From Xenophilus aerolatus (GTDB taxonomy: Bacteria; Pseudomonadota; Gammaproteobacteria; Burkholderiales; Burkholderiaceae_C), in the NCBI GenBank assembly GCA_030418545.1, contig QAIB01000001.1, positions 186,001 through 250,000 of the forward strand: 64,000 bases of DNA, read 5' to 3'. The translations under genes were made by a program, and so were the position numbers. The notes beneath the pieces were generated by a model. The model was given only the letters and a program-made list of their open reading frames with translations. It had not been told where the DNA came from and did no database searches. Positions 1-7,941 of this stretch are shown one piece after another. The stretch's first letter is position 1; every line of letters begins with the position of its first letter.

Positions 1-84
1 GTGATCCGCGTCGCGGTCGGCCTCGAGCACCATGAAGACATCCAGGACGACCTGATGCGTGGCCTGTCCACGCTCGCTGCCTGA
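1..84 (+). CDS. C-terminal tail of a probable O-succinylhomoserine sulfhydrylase (partial)
   Basis: Only the last 27 codons are inside the window; the GTG at base 1 is an internal codon, not a start. The tail contains VAVGLEH followed by an acidic DIQDDL helix, which is how Cys/Met-metabolism PLP enzymes of the MetZ/MetB/MetC family end. MetZ makes homocysteine from O-succinylhomoserine and sulfide. The position just upstream of gltX fits metZ as I recall it in Burkholderiales, but the fragment is too short to separate MetZ from cystathionine gamma-synthase or beta-lyase. Confidence 0.55.
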   Translation: MIRVAVGLEHHEDIQDDLMRGLSTLAA

Positions 85-96
85 TCCAGAACAACA

Positions 97-1482
97 ATGA
101 GCAAGACCCGCACACGTTTCGCCCCGTCGCCCACCGGCTTCATCCACCTGGGCAACATCCGCTCGGCCCTGTACCCCTGGGCCTTCGCCCGTTCCACCGG
201 CGGCGACTTCATCCTGCGCATCGAGGACACCGACCTCGAACGCTCCACGCAGGCGGCCGTGGACGTCATCATCGAGGGCATGGCCTGGCTGGGCCTGGAC
301 CATGACGAAGGTCCGTTCTACCAGATGCAGCGCATGGACCGCTACAAGGCGGTGCTGGCCGAACTGCAGGCCGCGGGGCAGGTCTATCCCTGCTACATGA
401 GCGTGGCCGAACTCGACGCGTTGCGCGAACGGCAGATGGCCGCCAAGCAGAAGCCGCGCTACGACGGCACCTGGCGCCCCGCGCCGGGCAAGGTGCTGCC
501 GCCCGTGCCCGAAGGCGTGCAGCCGGTGCTGCGCTTTCGCAACCCGCAGGACGGCGTCGTCGCGTGGGACGACAAGGTCAAGGGCCGCATCGAGATCGCC
601 AACGACGAGCTCGACGACCTCGTCATCGCCCGGCCCGATGGCACGCCGACGTACAACTTCTGCGTCGTGGTCGACGACATCGACATGGCGATCACGCACG
701 TGATCCGCGGCGACGACCACGTCAACAACACGCCGCGCCAGATCAACATCTTCCGTGCCCTGGGCAAGGAGCCGCCGGTGTATGCGCACCTGCCCACCGT
801 GCTGAACGAGCAGGGCGAGAAGATGAGCAAGCGCAACGGTGCCAAGCCCGTCACGCAGTACCGCGACGAGGGCTACCTGCCCGATGCGATGGTCAACTAC
901 CTCGCACGCCTGGGCTGGAGCCACGGCGACGACGAGATCTTCTCGCGCGCCGAGTTCCTCGAGTGGTTCGACCTCGACCACCTGGGCCGCAGCGCGGCGC
1001 AGTTCGACGAGGCGAAGCTGCGCTGGGTCAACGCGCAGCATCTGAAGGCGATGGACGACCAGGCGCTGGCGCCGCTGGTGGCCGAACAACTGGCCCGCCT
1101 GGGCGTCACGGCCGACGAGCGCCTGCCCGCCATCTGCGCGCTGTTCAAGGACCGCTGCGACACCACCGTCGCGCTGGCCCAGTGGGCGAAGGCCTTCTAT
1201 GCCGACGTGCAGCCCAGCGACGCCGATCGCGCGCAGCACCTGACCGACGCCGTGCGGCCGGCCATCGCCGCGCTGGCGGACAAGCTGAAGACGGTGGCCT
1301 GGGACAAGGCATCCATCGCTGGCGCCATCAAGGAAGTGCTCGCGGCACACGGCCTGAAGATGCCCGCGCTGGCCATGCCCGTTCGCGTGCTGGTCATGGG
1401 CACGCCGCAGACGCCGTCGCTCGATGCGGTGCTCGCGCTTTTTTCTCGCGATATCGTGATCGAAAGATTGAGCAAAGCTTGA
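97..1482 (+). CDS. gltX: Glutamyl-tRNA synthetase
   Basis: Charges tRNA-Glu with glutamate in the cytoplasm. The protein has 461 residues, normal for bacterial GluRS. The class I signature appears as FIHLGN at residues 15-20 (the HIGH-like motif, after APSPTG) and as KMSKR at 242-246, with the Rossmann catalytic fold first and the helical anticodon-binding region after about residue 300. It begins 12 bases after the preceding stop codon, so it may be co-transcribed with that gene. Its last bases carry the promoter of a tRNA unit that includes tRNA-Glu, the enzyme's own substrate. Function is clear; only the operon structure is inferred. Confidence 0.97.
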   Translation: MSKTRTRFAPSPTGFIHLGNIRSALYPWAFARSTGGDFILRIEDTDLERSTQAAVDVIIEGMAWLGLDHDEGPFYQMQRMDRYKAVLAELQAAGQVYPCYMSVAELDALRERQMAAKQKPRYDGTWRPAPGKVLPPVPEGVQPVLRFRNPQDGVVAWDDKVKGRIEIANDELDDLVIARPDGTPTYNFCVVVDDIDMAITHVIRGDDHVNNTPRQINIFRALGKEPPVYAHLPTVLNEQGEKMSKRNGAKPVTQYRDEGYLPDAMVNYLARLGWSHGDDEIFSRAEFLEWFDLDHLGRSAAQFDEAKLRWVNAQHLKAMDDQALAPLVAEQLARLGVTADERLPAICALFKDRCDTTVALAQWAKAFYADVQPSDADRAQHLTDAVRPAIAALADKLKTVAWDKASIAGAIKEVLAAHGLKMPALAMPVRVLVMGTPQTPSLDAVLALFSRDIVIERLSKA

Positions 1483-1497
1483 AAACCGGTATATACT
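1468..1497 (+). promoter_or_regulatory. Predicted sigma70 promoter of the tRNA unit
   Basis: TTGAGC at 1468-1473 and TATACT at 1492-1497 are separated by 18 bases. The -35 element and part of the spacer lie inside the last codons of gltX, and the -10 lies just beyond its stop codon. A start near 1504 would give a precursor with about 55 nt of leader before tRNA-Ala. No competing element of this quality is seen before the tRNAs. Confidence 0.65.
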
Positions 1498-1558
1498 GCG
1501 AGGCTCGACACCCAGTAGGGACGAACAACAAAGGAAGGCAACTTCCAGCGGGTTCACC

Positions 1559-1634
<76 letters not shown>

Positions 1635-1679
1635 ACAAGGTGTCGAATAGACTGTAAAGTCTTGGTCAGTCCAGGTTTT

Positions 1680-1755
1680 GACCCTATCGTCTAGAGGCCT
1701 AGGACATCACCCTTTCACGGTGAGTACCGGGGTTCGAATCCCCGTAGGGTCGCCA
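1680..1755 (+). tRNA. tRNA-Glu (anticodon TTC)
   Basis: A 76-nt cloverleaf with acceptor GACCCTA/TAGGGTC, an anticodon arm containing CCTTTCACG (anticodon TTC), T arm GGGGTTCGAATCCCC and encoded CCA. It lies about 200 bases after the gene for its own synthetase, gltX, and 45 bases after tRNA-Ala. Confidence 0.95.
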
Positions 1756-1814
1756 AGTTTTGTGGCACTTGGCTCGAGCATCGAAGGATGCAAGAGCGAA
1801 AGTCACACCGACGC

Positions 1815-1891
1815 GGAGTGGTAGTTCAGTCGGTTAGAATACCGGCCTGTCACGCCGGGGGTCGCGGGTTCGAGTCCCGTCCACTCCGCCA
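1815..1891 (+). tRNA. tRNA-Asp (anticodon GTC)
   Basis: A 77-nt cloverleaf with acceptor GGAGTGG/CCACTCC. The anticodon arm CCGGCCTGTCACGCCGG gives anticodon GTC. The T arm is CGGGTTCGAGTCCCG and CCA is encoded. Last tRNA of the unit; a terminator hairpin follows within six bases. Confidence 0.95.
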
Positions 1892-1896
1892 ATCAC

Positions 1897-1933
1897 AAAA
1901 GCCCTTGCAGTTCGCTGCAGGGGCTTTTTCTTT
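1897..1933 (+). terminator. Rho-independent terminator after the tRNA unit
   Basis: AAAAGCCCTTGCAG pairs, through wobble pairs, with CTGCAGGGGCTTTTT around a TTCG tetraloop, and a run of T follows. It ends the tRNA transcript. Between here and the convergent cytochrome gene (about 100 bases) I see only a 33-codon frame from 1964 that overlaps that gene and is not convincing. Confidence 0.85.
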
Positions 1934-2036
1934 GGCCTTTCGCTGCCGAACACGGAGGCAACGATGGCGACGCCTTACGAGCGCGACGCGGACGTGTTCG
2001 ACCGAGCCGGCGGTGCGCACGACCGCGTGAGGCCCA

Positions 2037-3314
2037 TCAGCGCTGCATCGCCTCGCGCTGCGTGACCTCGGCGCCGGTGTTGCCCCAGCTGGCGCGCACG
2101 TAGCTCAGCACGGCGGCGATGTCGGCGTCCTCGATCAGGTGGCCGAAGGGCGGCATGCCGTAGGGTTGCGGATTGCCTTCGGTCGCGGGCAGGAAGCCGC
2201 CGCGCCGCACCACCTGCACCAGGTTGCTCGCGTTGCGCATGTTCACCGCGCGGTTGCCGGCCAGCGGCGGGAAGGTGCCCGCCACGCCCTCGCCGCGCTC
2301 GCCGTGGCACCAGGCGCATTGCTGCGCATAGATCTTCTCGCCGCGCTGGAGCACCGTGTCGTTGCGGCGGACCGCTGGCGCAGGTGGCGCGACCGGCGCC
2401 TCCGGCAGCGCCTGCAGGTAGACGGCCATCGCGCGCAGGTCGGCGTCGCTGAGGTACTGGGTGCTGCGATACACCACCTCGGCCATCGGCCCGAGCACCG
2501 AGGCGTGCGCAGTGCGGCCGGTCTTGAGCAGGGCCACGACTTCGTTGGTGTCCCATCCCGCGACGCCCGCTTCAGACGCCGCATCGAGCGCGGGCGCGTA
2601 CCAGTTCTCGCCCGGCAGCATGCCGCCGACCAGGCCGCGCGCGGCGTCGGTCGCGCCCAGCGAATTGCGGCTGCCATGGCAGGCGATGCAATGGCCCAGG
2701 CCGCCCACCAGGTAGGCGCCGCGGTTCCACTCGGCCGAGCGCTGCGGCTGTGCTTCGAAGCGGCCGGGGCTGAAGAAGATCGCGCGCCACACGGCCAGGG
2801 CGGCCTGCGTGTCGTAGGGAAAGGCCAGCGTGTGGGCGCGGTTGGCCTGCGCCGCCGGCGGCAGCGTGCGCAGCCAGGCGTAGATGGCGTCCGAGTCCTC
2901 GCGCGTCATCTGCGTGAAGCTGGTGTACGGGAAGGCCGGATACAGCAGGCGGCCGTCGCGCGAGCGGCCGTTGTGCATCGCACGCCAGAAGTGGTCGGCG
3001 TTCCACAGACCGATGCCGGTGAGCGGCTCGGGCGTGAGGTTGCTGGTGTAGAGGGTGCCGAAGGGCGTCTCGATGCCGCGGCCCCCCGCATACGCCGCGC
3101 CGCCGCGGGCCGTGTGGCAGCCGGCGCAGTTGCCTGCCAGCGCCAGGTAGCGCCCGCGCTCCACCTGGCCGGGCGAGGCGACGAAATCCTCGGGACGCGC
3201 GTCGCTCACCGGGTCTTCGCCACGCAGGTTCAGGGCGACCACGGCGCCGGCCAGCAGCACGAACACTGCGATCAGCGCCAGCACGATGCGCAGCATCACG
3301 CGCCGCGCCTTCAT
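2037..3314 (-). CDS. Membrane-anchored three-haem c-type cytochrome
   Basis: A 425-residue electron-transfer protein with one N-terminal hydrophobic segment (about residues 7-29) that should anchor it facing the periplasm. There are three haem-binding motifs: CAGCH at 63-67, CIACH at 209-213 and CAWCH at 333-337, each opening a cytochrome c domain. The layout matches the cytochrome subunits of membrane alcohol, aldehyde or gluconate dehydrogenases (AdhB-like). No catalytic dehydrogenase subunit lies nearby, so the electron donor is unknown. It overlaps the diheme cytochrome gene upstream by four bases (ATGA), which suggests translational coupling. Confidence 0.85.
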   Translation of the reverse strand: MKARRVMLRIVLALIAVFVLLAGAVVALNLRGEDPVSDARPEDFVASPGQVERGRYLALAGNCAGCHTARGGAAYAGGRGIETPFGTLYTSNLTPEPLTGIGLWNADHFWRAMHNGRSRDGRLLYPAFPYTSFTQMTREDSDAIYAWLRTLPPAAQANRAHTLAFPYDTQAALAVWRAIFFSPGRFEAQPQRSAEWNRGAYLVGGLGHCIACHGSRNSLGATDAARGLVGGMLPGENWYAPALDAASEAGVAGWDTNEVVALLKTGRTAHASVLGPMAEVVYRSTQYLSDADLRAMAVYLQALPEAPVAPPAPAVRRNDTVLQRGEKIYAQQCAWCHGERGEGVAGTFPPLAGNRAVNMRNASNLVQVVRRGGFLPATEGNPQPYGMPPFGHLIEDADIAAVLSYVRASWGNTGAEVTQREAMQR

Positions 3315-4060
3315 CGGTGCGCCTCCATGGCGCTGCAGGCCACCGGCAGGCCGCCGGGAAGCGCCGTGGCGGGCTTGGCGCCGGCGGGCACCGGCTGCGC
3401 GGCCAGCCAGCCGGCGATCGCCGTGATGTCGCGGTTGTCGAGCTTGCGGCCCACCTCCGCCATGCAGTCCGGTGCGAGCGCGCGGCGATCGCCGGTGACC
3501 CAGGCGCCCAGCTGCGAGGCGATGTACAGGCGCGGCAGGCCCAACAGCGAAGGGATGCCGGGCCGCACGCCGGTCAGCGCCTCGCCGTGGCAGCGCACGC
3601 AGGCGGGCAGGCCGCGCGTGGTGTCGCCGCCGAAGACCAGTTCACGCCCGCGCTCCAGCGTCGCGGCCGGCAGGTCCGACGCGGCCGGCGGCGGGTAGGG
3701 GAAGTCGAGCGATGCGAAGTACTCGGCCATGTCGCGCAGGTAGGCGTCCGAGAGGTTGGCGAGCAGGTGGCTCATGTCGGCCTGCTGGCGGCGGCCGTCG
3801 CGGAAGCTGCGCAGCTGCTCGTAGAGGTAACCGGCCGGCTTGCCGGCCAGGCGCGGGAAGTAGCCCGAGTTGGTGGCCTGCCCATCGCGGCCGTGGCAGG
3901 TGATGCAGGCCGCCATGCGACGCGCCATGTCCTCGGGCGGTGCCGCATGTGCGGCGGGGTGCGCCACGGCGGCGCAGGTGGCCAGGGCCACCGGGGCGAG
4001 CAGGGCGCGAAAGCGGGCCCGGCATCGGGCGAAGAAGGTTGTCGTCATGGGTGGTGCCAT
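3311..4060 (-). CDS. Periplasmic diheme cytochrome c (c4-like)
   Basis: A 249-residue protein with a signal peptide (hydrophobic stretch about 20-35, cleavage likely near AHAA-PPED) and two CXXCH motifs, at 52-56 (CITCH) and 154-158 (CVRCH), each in a class I cytochrome c domain as in cytochrome c4 and related c553 proteins. It is the first gene of a two-gene unit with the three-haem cytochrome, with a 4-base overlap. The pair probably passes electrons from a dehydrogenase to the terminal oxidase. Met5 (base 4048) is an alternative start; neither start has a good ribosome site. Confidence 0.83.
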   Translation of the reverse strand: MAPPMTTTFFARCRARFRALLAPVALATCAAVAHPAAHAAPPEDMARRMAACITCHGRDGQATNSGYFPRLAGKPAGYLYEQLRSFRDGRRQQADMSHLLANLSDAYLRDMAEYFASLDFPYPPPAASDLPAATLERGRELVFGGDTTRGLPACVRCHGEALTGVRPGIPSLLGLPRLYIASQLGAWVTGDRRALAPDCMAEVGRKLDNRDITAIAGWLAAQPVPAGAKPATALPGGLPVACSAMEAHR

Positions 4061-4152
4061 TGTCGCGGGGCGGCCTGTGCGCGGGCAGATTGGTGGGCGC
4101 TCGCCGCGACCGGATCAGCCGGGCGTCCGGAACCGCACGCTACAGTCGCCCG

Positions 4153-4809
4153 ATGTCGATGCAACTGATGCGGATGGACGGCACGCAGCGCCTGGCCTAC
4201 GGCGCGCTGGCCGGGCTCGCCACCACGGGCGTCGCGGCCGCGCTGGGTGCGCGCGGCATGGCGCTGGGGCTGCTCGGCTGGAGCGGCGGTGTCGTGGCCT
4301 ACCTGCTGCTGGCGCTGTGGCTGGCGCATCGCTTCGATGCCGGCCAGGTCAAGCACCGCGCCCGCTCGCTCGACCCGCCGGGCGCCGTGCTGCTGGGTGC
4401 GATGCTCGCGGCAGTCGTCATCAGCCTGGCGGCCATCGCGATGCTGCTGGGGCAGGTCAAGCAGATGGACGGCGCCATGCGGGCGGCGCACGTGGCCTTG
4501 GCACTGGTGTCGCTGGCCGGCTCCTGGCTCATGATCCACACGATGTACGCGTTCCACTACGCGCACAGCTACTACCAGGACGACGACACGCCCGACGAGG
4601 GCGGTCTCGAGTTCCCCGGCAAGGACGAGCCCGACTACGCGGACTTCATGTACTACGCCTTCGTGGTCGGCATGACCTCGCAGGTGTCCGACGTGCAGGT
4701 CAGCTCGCGCGAGATGCGCCGCACCACGCTGATCCACAGCGTGCTGTCCTTCGGCTTCAACATGCTGGTGCTGGCCCTGTCCATCAACGTGGTGGCCGGG
4801 ATCATCTGA
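4153..4809 (+). CDS. DUF1345 family inner-membrane protein
   Basis: A 218-residue protein with about five hydrophobic segments (near 15-35, 37-57, 76-100, 115-140 and 195-217). It has the conserved DUF1345 stretch, with FHYAH following the fourth segment and an acidic DDDTPDEGG loop, then FPG, PDYADFMYYAFVVGMTSQVSD and a C-terminal helix. The role of the family is unknown. The frame is open further upstream, but the first residue that fits the family is the ATG at 4153. The 3' end overlaps the convergent EamA gene by eight bases. Confidence 0.8.
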   Translation: MSMQLMRMDGTQRLAYGALAGLATTGVAAALGARGMALGLLGWSGGVVAYLLLALWLAHRFDAGQVKHRARSLDPPGAVLLGAMLAAVVISLAAIAMLLGQVKQMDGAMRAAHVALALVSLAGSWLMIHTMYAFHYAHSYYQDDDTPDEGGLEFPGKDEPDYADFMYYAFVVGMTSQVSDVQVSSREMRRTTLIHSVLSFGFNMLVLALSINVVAGII

Positions 4810-5752
4810 CCGCTGCGCGCCGGCCCAGGCGCACCAGGCCGCTGGACAGCGCGACGCCGCACACGATCACCGCGGCGCAGCCGAGCATCCACGGCGTCAC
4901 GGTCTCGCCCAGGAACACGGCGCCGTAGAACACCGCGAAGACCGGCACCAGGAAGGTCACCGTCAGCGCCTTGGCCGGCCCGGCCCGTGCGATGAGGCGG
5001 AAGAACAGGATGTACGCCAGCCCCGTGCAGGCCACGCCCAGCGCCACCAGCGACAGCCAGGCCTTGAGGCTGGGCATGCGCGCGGGCGCCAGCCAGAGGG
5101 CCGGCAGCAGCAGGAAGAGCGTGGCGCCCACCTGGCTGCCGGTGGCCGTGGCCAGCGCCGGCACGCCCTGCAGCCAGCGCCGTGTGGCGCTGGCCGAGAT
5201 GCCGTAGCACAGGCAGGCCCCCAGGCAGGCCAGCACCGCCCACAGCGCCGAGCCGTCGCCGCCCGCGTGGAAGCCCGCCGAGCGGCTGGCCAGCAAGGCC
5301 ACGCCGGCGAAGCCGATCACGAGGCCGGCCAGGCGCGAGCCGTCGGGCCGGTCGCCGAACCAGGCCCAGGCCACGAGCGCGCCGAACATCGGCACCGTGG
5401 CATTGAGCACCGCCGCCAGGCCGGTGTTGATGCTCAGCAGCGCGAAGCAGAAGAGCGCGAAGGGCAGCCCGGAATTGAGCACGCCGACGCCCAGCGCGGC
5501 CTTCCAGTGCTGGCGCAGCGCGCCGAACTGGCCACGCGACAGCAGCAGCGGCAGGAGGAAGAGCGCCGCCACCGCCACCCGCATCCCGGCCGCCGGCAGC
5601 GCGCCGAACTCCGCCGCGCCCACGCGCATGAAGAGGAAGGAGGCGCCCCACAGGGCGGCCAGCAGCACCAGGTCGACGACCCAGCCGCCGCCCGCCGTGT
5701 CGGCCGAAGCGGTGCCGGCCTGCGCGGCAGCGGTCTTGCTGGCGCCGCTCAC
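4802..5752 (-). CDS. EamA-family (DMT) drug/metabolite exporter
   Basis: A 316-residue inner-membrane transporter with ten predicted hydrophobic segments in two EamA repeats. The first begins with LLAALWGASFLFMRVGAAEFG and the second at about residue 165 with CLGACLCYGISA. The long open frame upstream overlaps ogt and is not coding. The GTG at 5752 shares bases with the ogt stop codon (GTGA), a classic coupled start. It lies in one leftward unit behind an alkylation-repair pair, so an efflux or resistance role is possible, but the substrate cannot be read from sequence. Confidence 0.82.
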   Translation of the reverse strand: MSGASKTAAAQAGTASADTAGGGWVVDLVLLAALWGASFLFMRVGAAEFGALPAAGMRVAVAALFLLPLLLSRGQFGALRQHWKAALGVGVLNSGLPFALFCFALLSINTGLAAVLNATVPMFGALVAWAWFGDRPDGSRLAGLVIGFAGVALLASRSAGFHAGGDGSALWAVLACLGACLCYGISASATRRWLQGVPALATATGSQVGATLFLLLPALWLAPARMPSLKAWLSLVALGVACTGLAYILFFRLIARAGPAKALTVTFLVPVFAVFYGAVFLGETVTPWMLGCAAVIVCGVALSSGLVRLGRRAAVR

Positions 5753-6261
5753 GCGCGGGCCCCGCGCGCGCCTTCGAGTGCCAGCAGCGCCGTCTTGCGC
5801 GGCAGCCCGCCGGCATAGCCCGTGAGGCTGCCGTCGGCGCCCACCACGCGGTGGCAGGGGACGATCACGCTGATCGGGTTGCGCCCCACCGCCGCGCCCA
5901 CGGCGCGCACGGCGGCGGGCCGGCCCAGGCGGTGGCTGAGCGCGCCGTAGCTGGTCGTCTCGCCGCGCGGGATGGCCAGCAGGGCCTGCCACACCGATTG
6001 CTGGAAGGCCGTGCCGTGCGACAGGTCCAGCGGCAGGTCGAAACCGTCGCGCCGGCCGTCGAAGTAGGCGATCAACTGCGCGGCGGCCTGCCGCAGCACG
6101 GGGTGCAGCTCGTTGTCCTGCCAGCCGCGCGTGTCGGGGCTGTGCTGCTGGCCGTCGAACCACATGCCGGCCAGTCCGGCGTCGGTGGCGGCCAGGCGCA
6201 CACCGCCCAGGGGCGTGTCGATGCGCGTGGTGTGCAAGGCGGAAGGAATCTTGAATTTCAT
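5749..6261 (-). CDS. ogt: Methylated-DNA--[protein]-cysteine S-methyltransferase
   Basis: Suicide repair enzyme that moves the alkyl group from O6-alkylguanine in DNA to its own cysteine. The 170-residue protein has the N-terminal ribonuclease-like domain and the C-terminal winged-helix domain with the active-site motif VPCHRVVG; the acceptor cysteine is about C136. RGETTSYGALSHRLG and the downstream GY-G-L-RK-LL-LE pattern are typical. It starts 8 bases after the stop of the Ada/AlkA-type gene, so the two probably form an operon in which this gene replaces the C-terminal methyltransferase domain of a classical Ada. Confidence 0.95.
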   Translation of the reverse strand: MKFKIPSALHTTRIDTPLGGVRLAATDAGLAGMWFDGQQHSPDTRGWQDNELHPVLRQAAAQLIAYFDGRRDGFDLPLDLSHGTAFQQSVWQALLAIPRGETTSYGALSHRLGRPAAVRAVGAAVGRNPISVIVPCHRVVGADGSLTGYAGGLPRKTALLALEGARGARA

Positions 6262-6268
6262 GGTCGAA

Positions 6269-7831
6269 TCAGGCTGCAGCGCCCGCCGGTCGGGCGCGAG
6301 TAGCTATTGAATTGATAGCAATGGGCGGCGGCGTGGCCGCTGCGGCATGCCAGGCGCGCAGCACCGCGTAGCTGCGCCAGGGGCGCCAGGCCTCGGAGGC
6401 CTGCGCGGCGGCCTTCGCACCCGTCACGCCCAGCGCCTTCTGCAGGGCGACGTCGCCGGCCGGGAAGGCGTCGGGCCAGCGCAGCGCGCGCATGGCGATG
6501 TACTGCGCGGTCCAGTCGCCGATGCCGGGCAACGCCTCCAGGGCGGCGCAGGTGCGGGCCACGTCCGCGCCCGGATGCAGGTCCAGCCGGCCTTCGAGCG
6601 TTTCGCGCGCCAGTGCCTGCAGCGCCGCCTGGCGCTGGCGCACGATGCCGAGGCGGCCCAGGGCATCGCCGCTTGCGGTCGCCAGCGCCGCGGGGGTCGG
6701 GAACAGCCGGTCCAGCCCCGGGACGGGCGTGGTCACGGACTCGCCGAAGGCCTGCACCAGCCGCGCGCCCAGTGTGCGCGCTGCCGCCACCGTGACCTGC
6801 TGGCCGAGCACGGCACGCACCGCCAGTTCGAAGCCGTCCACCGCGCCCGGCACCCGCACCCCGTCGCCAAGCGGAAAGGCCGCATGCAGCGCCGCGTCGA
6901 TGGCCGCGGGGTCGGCGTCGAGGTCGAACAGCGCCCGCACCCGCGCCAGGACCGACGGCAGCACCGGCGCCAGCGCGTCGTCGACGGACAGCTCGAGTTC
7001 GCCGGCCGCCGTGTCGAAGCGCGCACTCAGCCAGCCGCAACGGGCCTGCGCGCCGTGGCCGATGCGCACCGTGCGGGCGAGGCGGTCACCCTCGACCTGC
7101 TCCACGCCGGCGATCGCGCGACGTGCGAAGAAGCCCAGCATGGCCGCCACGTCGTAGGGCGGGCGCCAGGCCAGCCGCACGCGGATGCCGTGCGCCGCGG
7201 GTGCGGGGCCGGCGCGGCGCAGGGCGCTGGGGTTCAGCCCGTAGTGCGAGGCGAAGGCCGCGTTGAAGCGCCGCACGCTCGCGAAGCCGCTGGCCAGGGC
7301 CACCTCGGTCATCGGCAGTGCCGTGTCGGCGATCAGTTGCTTGGCGGCCAGCAGGCGGCGCGTCTGCAGGTATTGAAGCGGCGAGACGCCGAACTGCGCC
7401 TCGAAGATTCGCCGCAGGTGGCGGTCGCTGACGCCCAGGCGCTCGGCGATGGGCGCCACCGAGGCGCGCGAGTCGGCAGGCCCGGCCGGCCACCCCGCTT
7501 CGGGCTGGTCCATCAGGCGCGCGGCCTGCAGGGCGAGCAGGCGCGAGGCGTCGGTGGTGCTCCAGGCCGCGGCATCGTTCGCGCGCGGCGCCAGTTCGGG
7601 CCGGCAGCGCAGGCAGGGCCGAAAGCCCGCGGCCTCGGCCTGCGCCGCGTGGCGGTAGAAGCGGCAGTTCTCCCGCCGCGGCGTCTTCACGCGGCACACC
7701 GGGCGGCAGTAGATGCCGGTGGAGGTCACGGCGGTGAAGAAGCGCCCGTCGAAGCGCGCGTCGTGCGTCTTCATCGCCAGGTAACAGGCGTCGCTTTCGG
7801 TAGCGTCGATGGGGGCGGGCGGGGGCGGCAT
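6269..7831 (-). CDS. Ada-type metal-binding / AraC HTH / AlkA glycosylase fusion
   Basis: A DNA repair and regulatory protein of about 520 residues. The Ada N-domain comes first (to about residue 80), with its four cysteine ligands in TGIYCRPVCR and RPCLRCRPE; in Ada this domain takes methyl groups from phosphotriesters. Then come an AraC helix-turn-helix pair (about 95-190), the AlkA N-domain, and the HhH-GPD glycosylase domain with LPGIGDWTAQYIAMRAL and the catalytic aspartate in AGDVALQKAL. It probably senses methyl damage and excises alkylated bases. The ATG at 7831 has an AGG nine bases upstream; ATGs at 7840 and 7882 are also possible. The last 17 or so codons are made of a dispersed repeat. 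Confidence 0.9.
   Translation of the reverse strand: MPPPPAPIDATESDACYLAMKTHDARFDGRFFTAVTSTGIYCRPVCRVKTPRRENCRFYRHAAQAEAAGFRPCLRCRPELAPRANDAAAWSTTDASRLLALQAARLMDQPEAGWPAGPADSRASVAPIAERLGVSDRHLRRIFEAQFGVSPLQYLQTRRLLAAKQLIADTALPMTEVALASGFASVRRFNAAFASHYGLNPSALRRAGPAPAAHGIRVRLAWRPPYDVAAMLGFFARRAIAGVEQVEGDRLARTVRIGHGAQARCGWLSARFDTAAGELELSVDDALAPVLPSVLARVRALFDLDADPAAIDAALHAAFPLGDGVRVPGAVDGFELAVRAVLGQQVTVAAARTLGARLVQAFGESVTTPVPGLDRLFPTPAALATASGDALGRLGIVRQRQAALQALARETLEGRLDLHPGADVARTCAALEALPGIGDWTAQYIAMRALRWPDAFPAGDVALQKALGVTGAKAAAQASEAWRPWRSYAVLRAWHAAAATPPPIAINSIATRARPAGAAA
6272..6319 (+). repeat. Dispersed two-palindrome repeat, copy A
   Basis: GGCTGCAGCGCCCG...CGGGCGC forms the first hairpin (GCGCCCG/CGGGCGC) and TAGCTATTGAATTGATAGC contains the second short palindrome. 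Same order and orientation as the copies at 24061, 26270, 36301 and 48133. Here the opposite strand encodes the end of the Ada/AlkA-type protein (IAINSIATRARPAGAAA and stop). Confidence 0.8.
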
Positions 7832-7941
7832 GGCGGGCATCCTACGAGGCAAAACCCGCTCGGACGCGCCATTTTCGGACATGTGAGGGCCCGGGACCGG
7901 TGCCTACAATGCGCCGCAGCAAAGAACACAGGGGCCTCCTC

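Noticed and set aside
1964-2065. Short frame of 33 codons after the tRNA terminator, with a GGAGG-like site
   Set aside because: It overlaps the end of the cytochrome gene, lacks a promoter after the terminator, and has no recognisable product.
2139-3698. Open frame of 519 codons antisense to the cytochromes
   Set aside because: Shadow of the cytochrome genes; the three CXXCH motifs on the other strand show which frame is coding.
5753-6163. Long N-terminal extension of the EamA gene at 4802
   Set aside because: It runs antiphase over ogt and is Arg/Ala-rich; the GTG that overlaps the ogt stop explains the gene.
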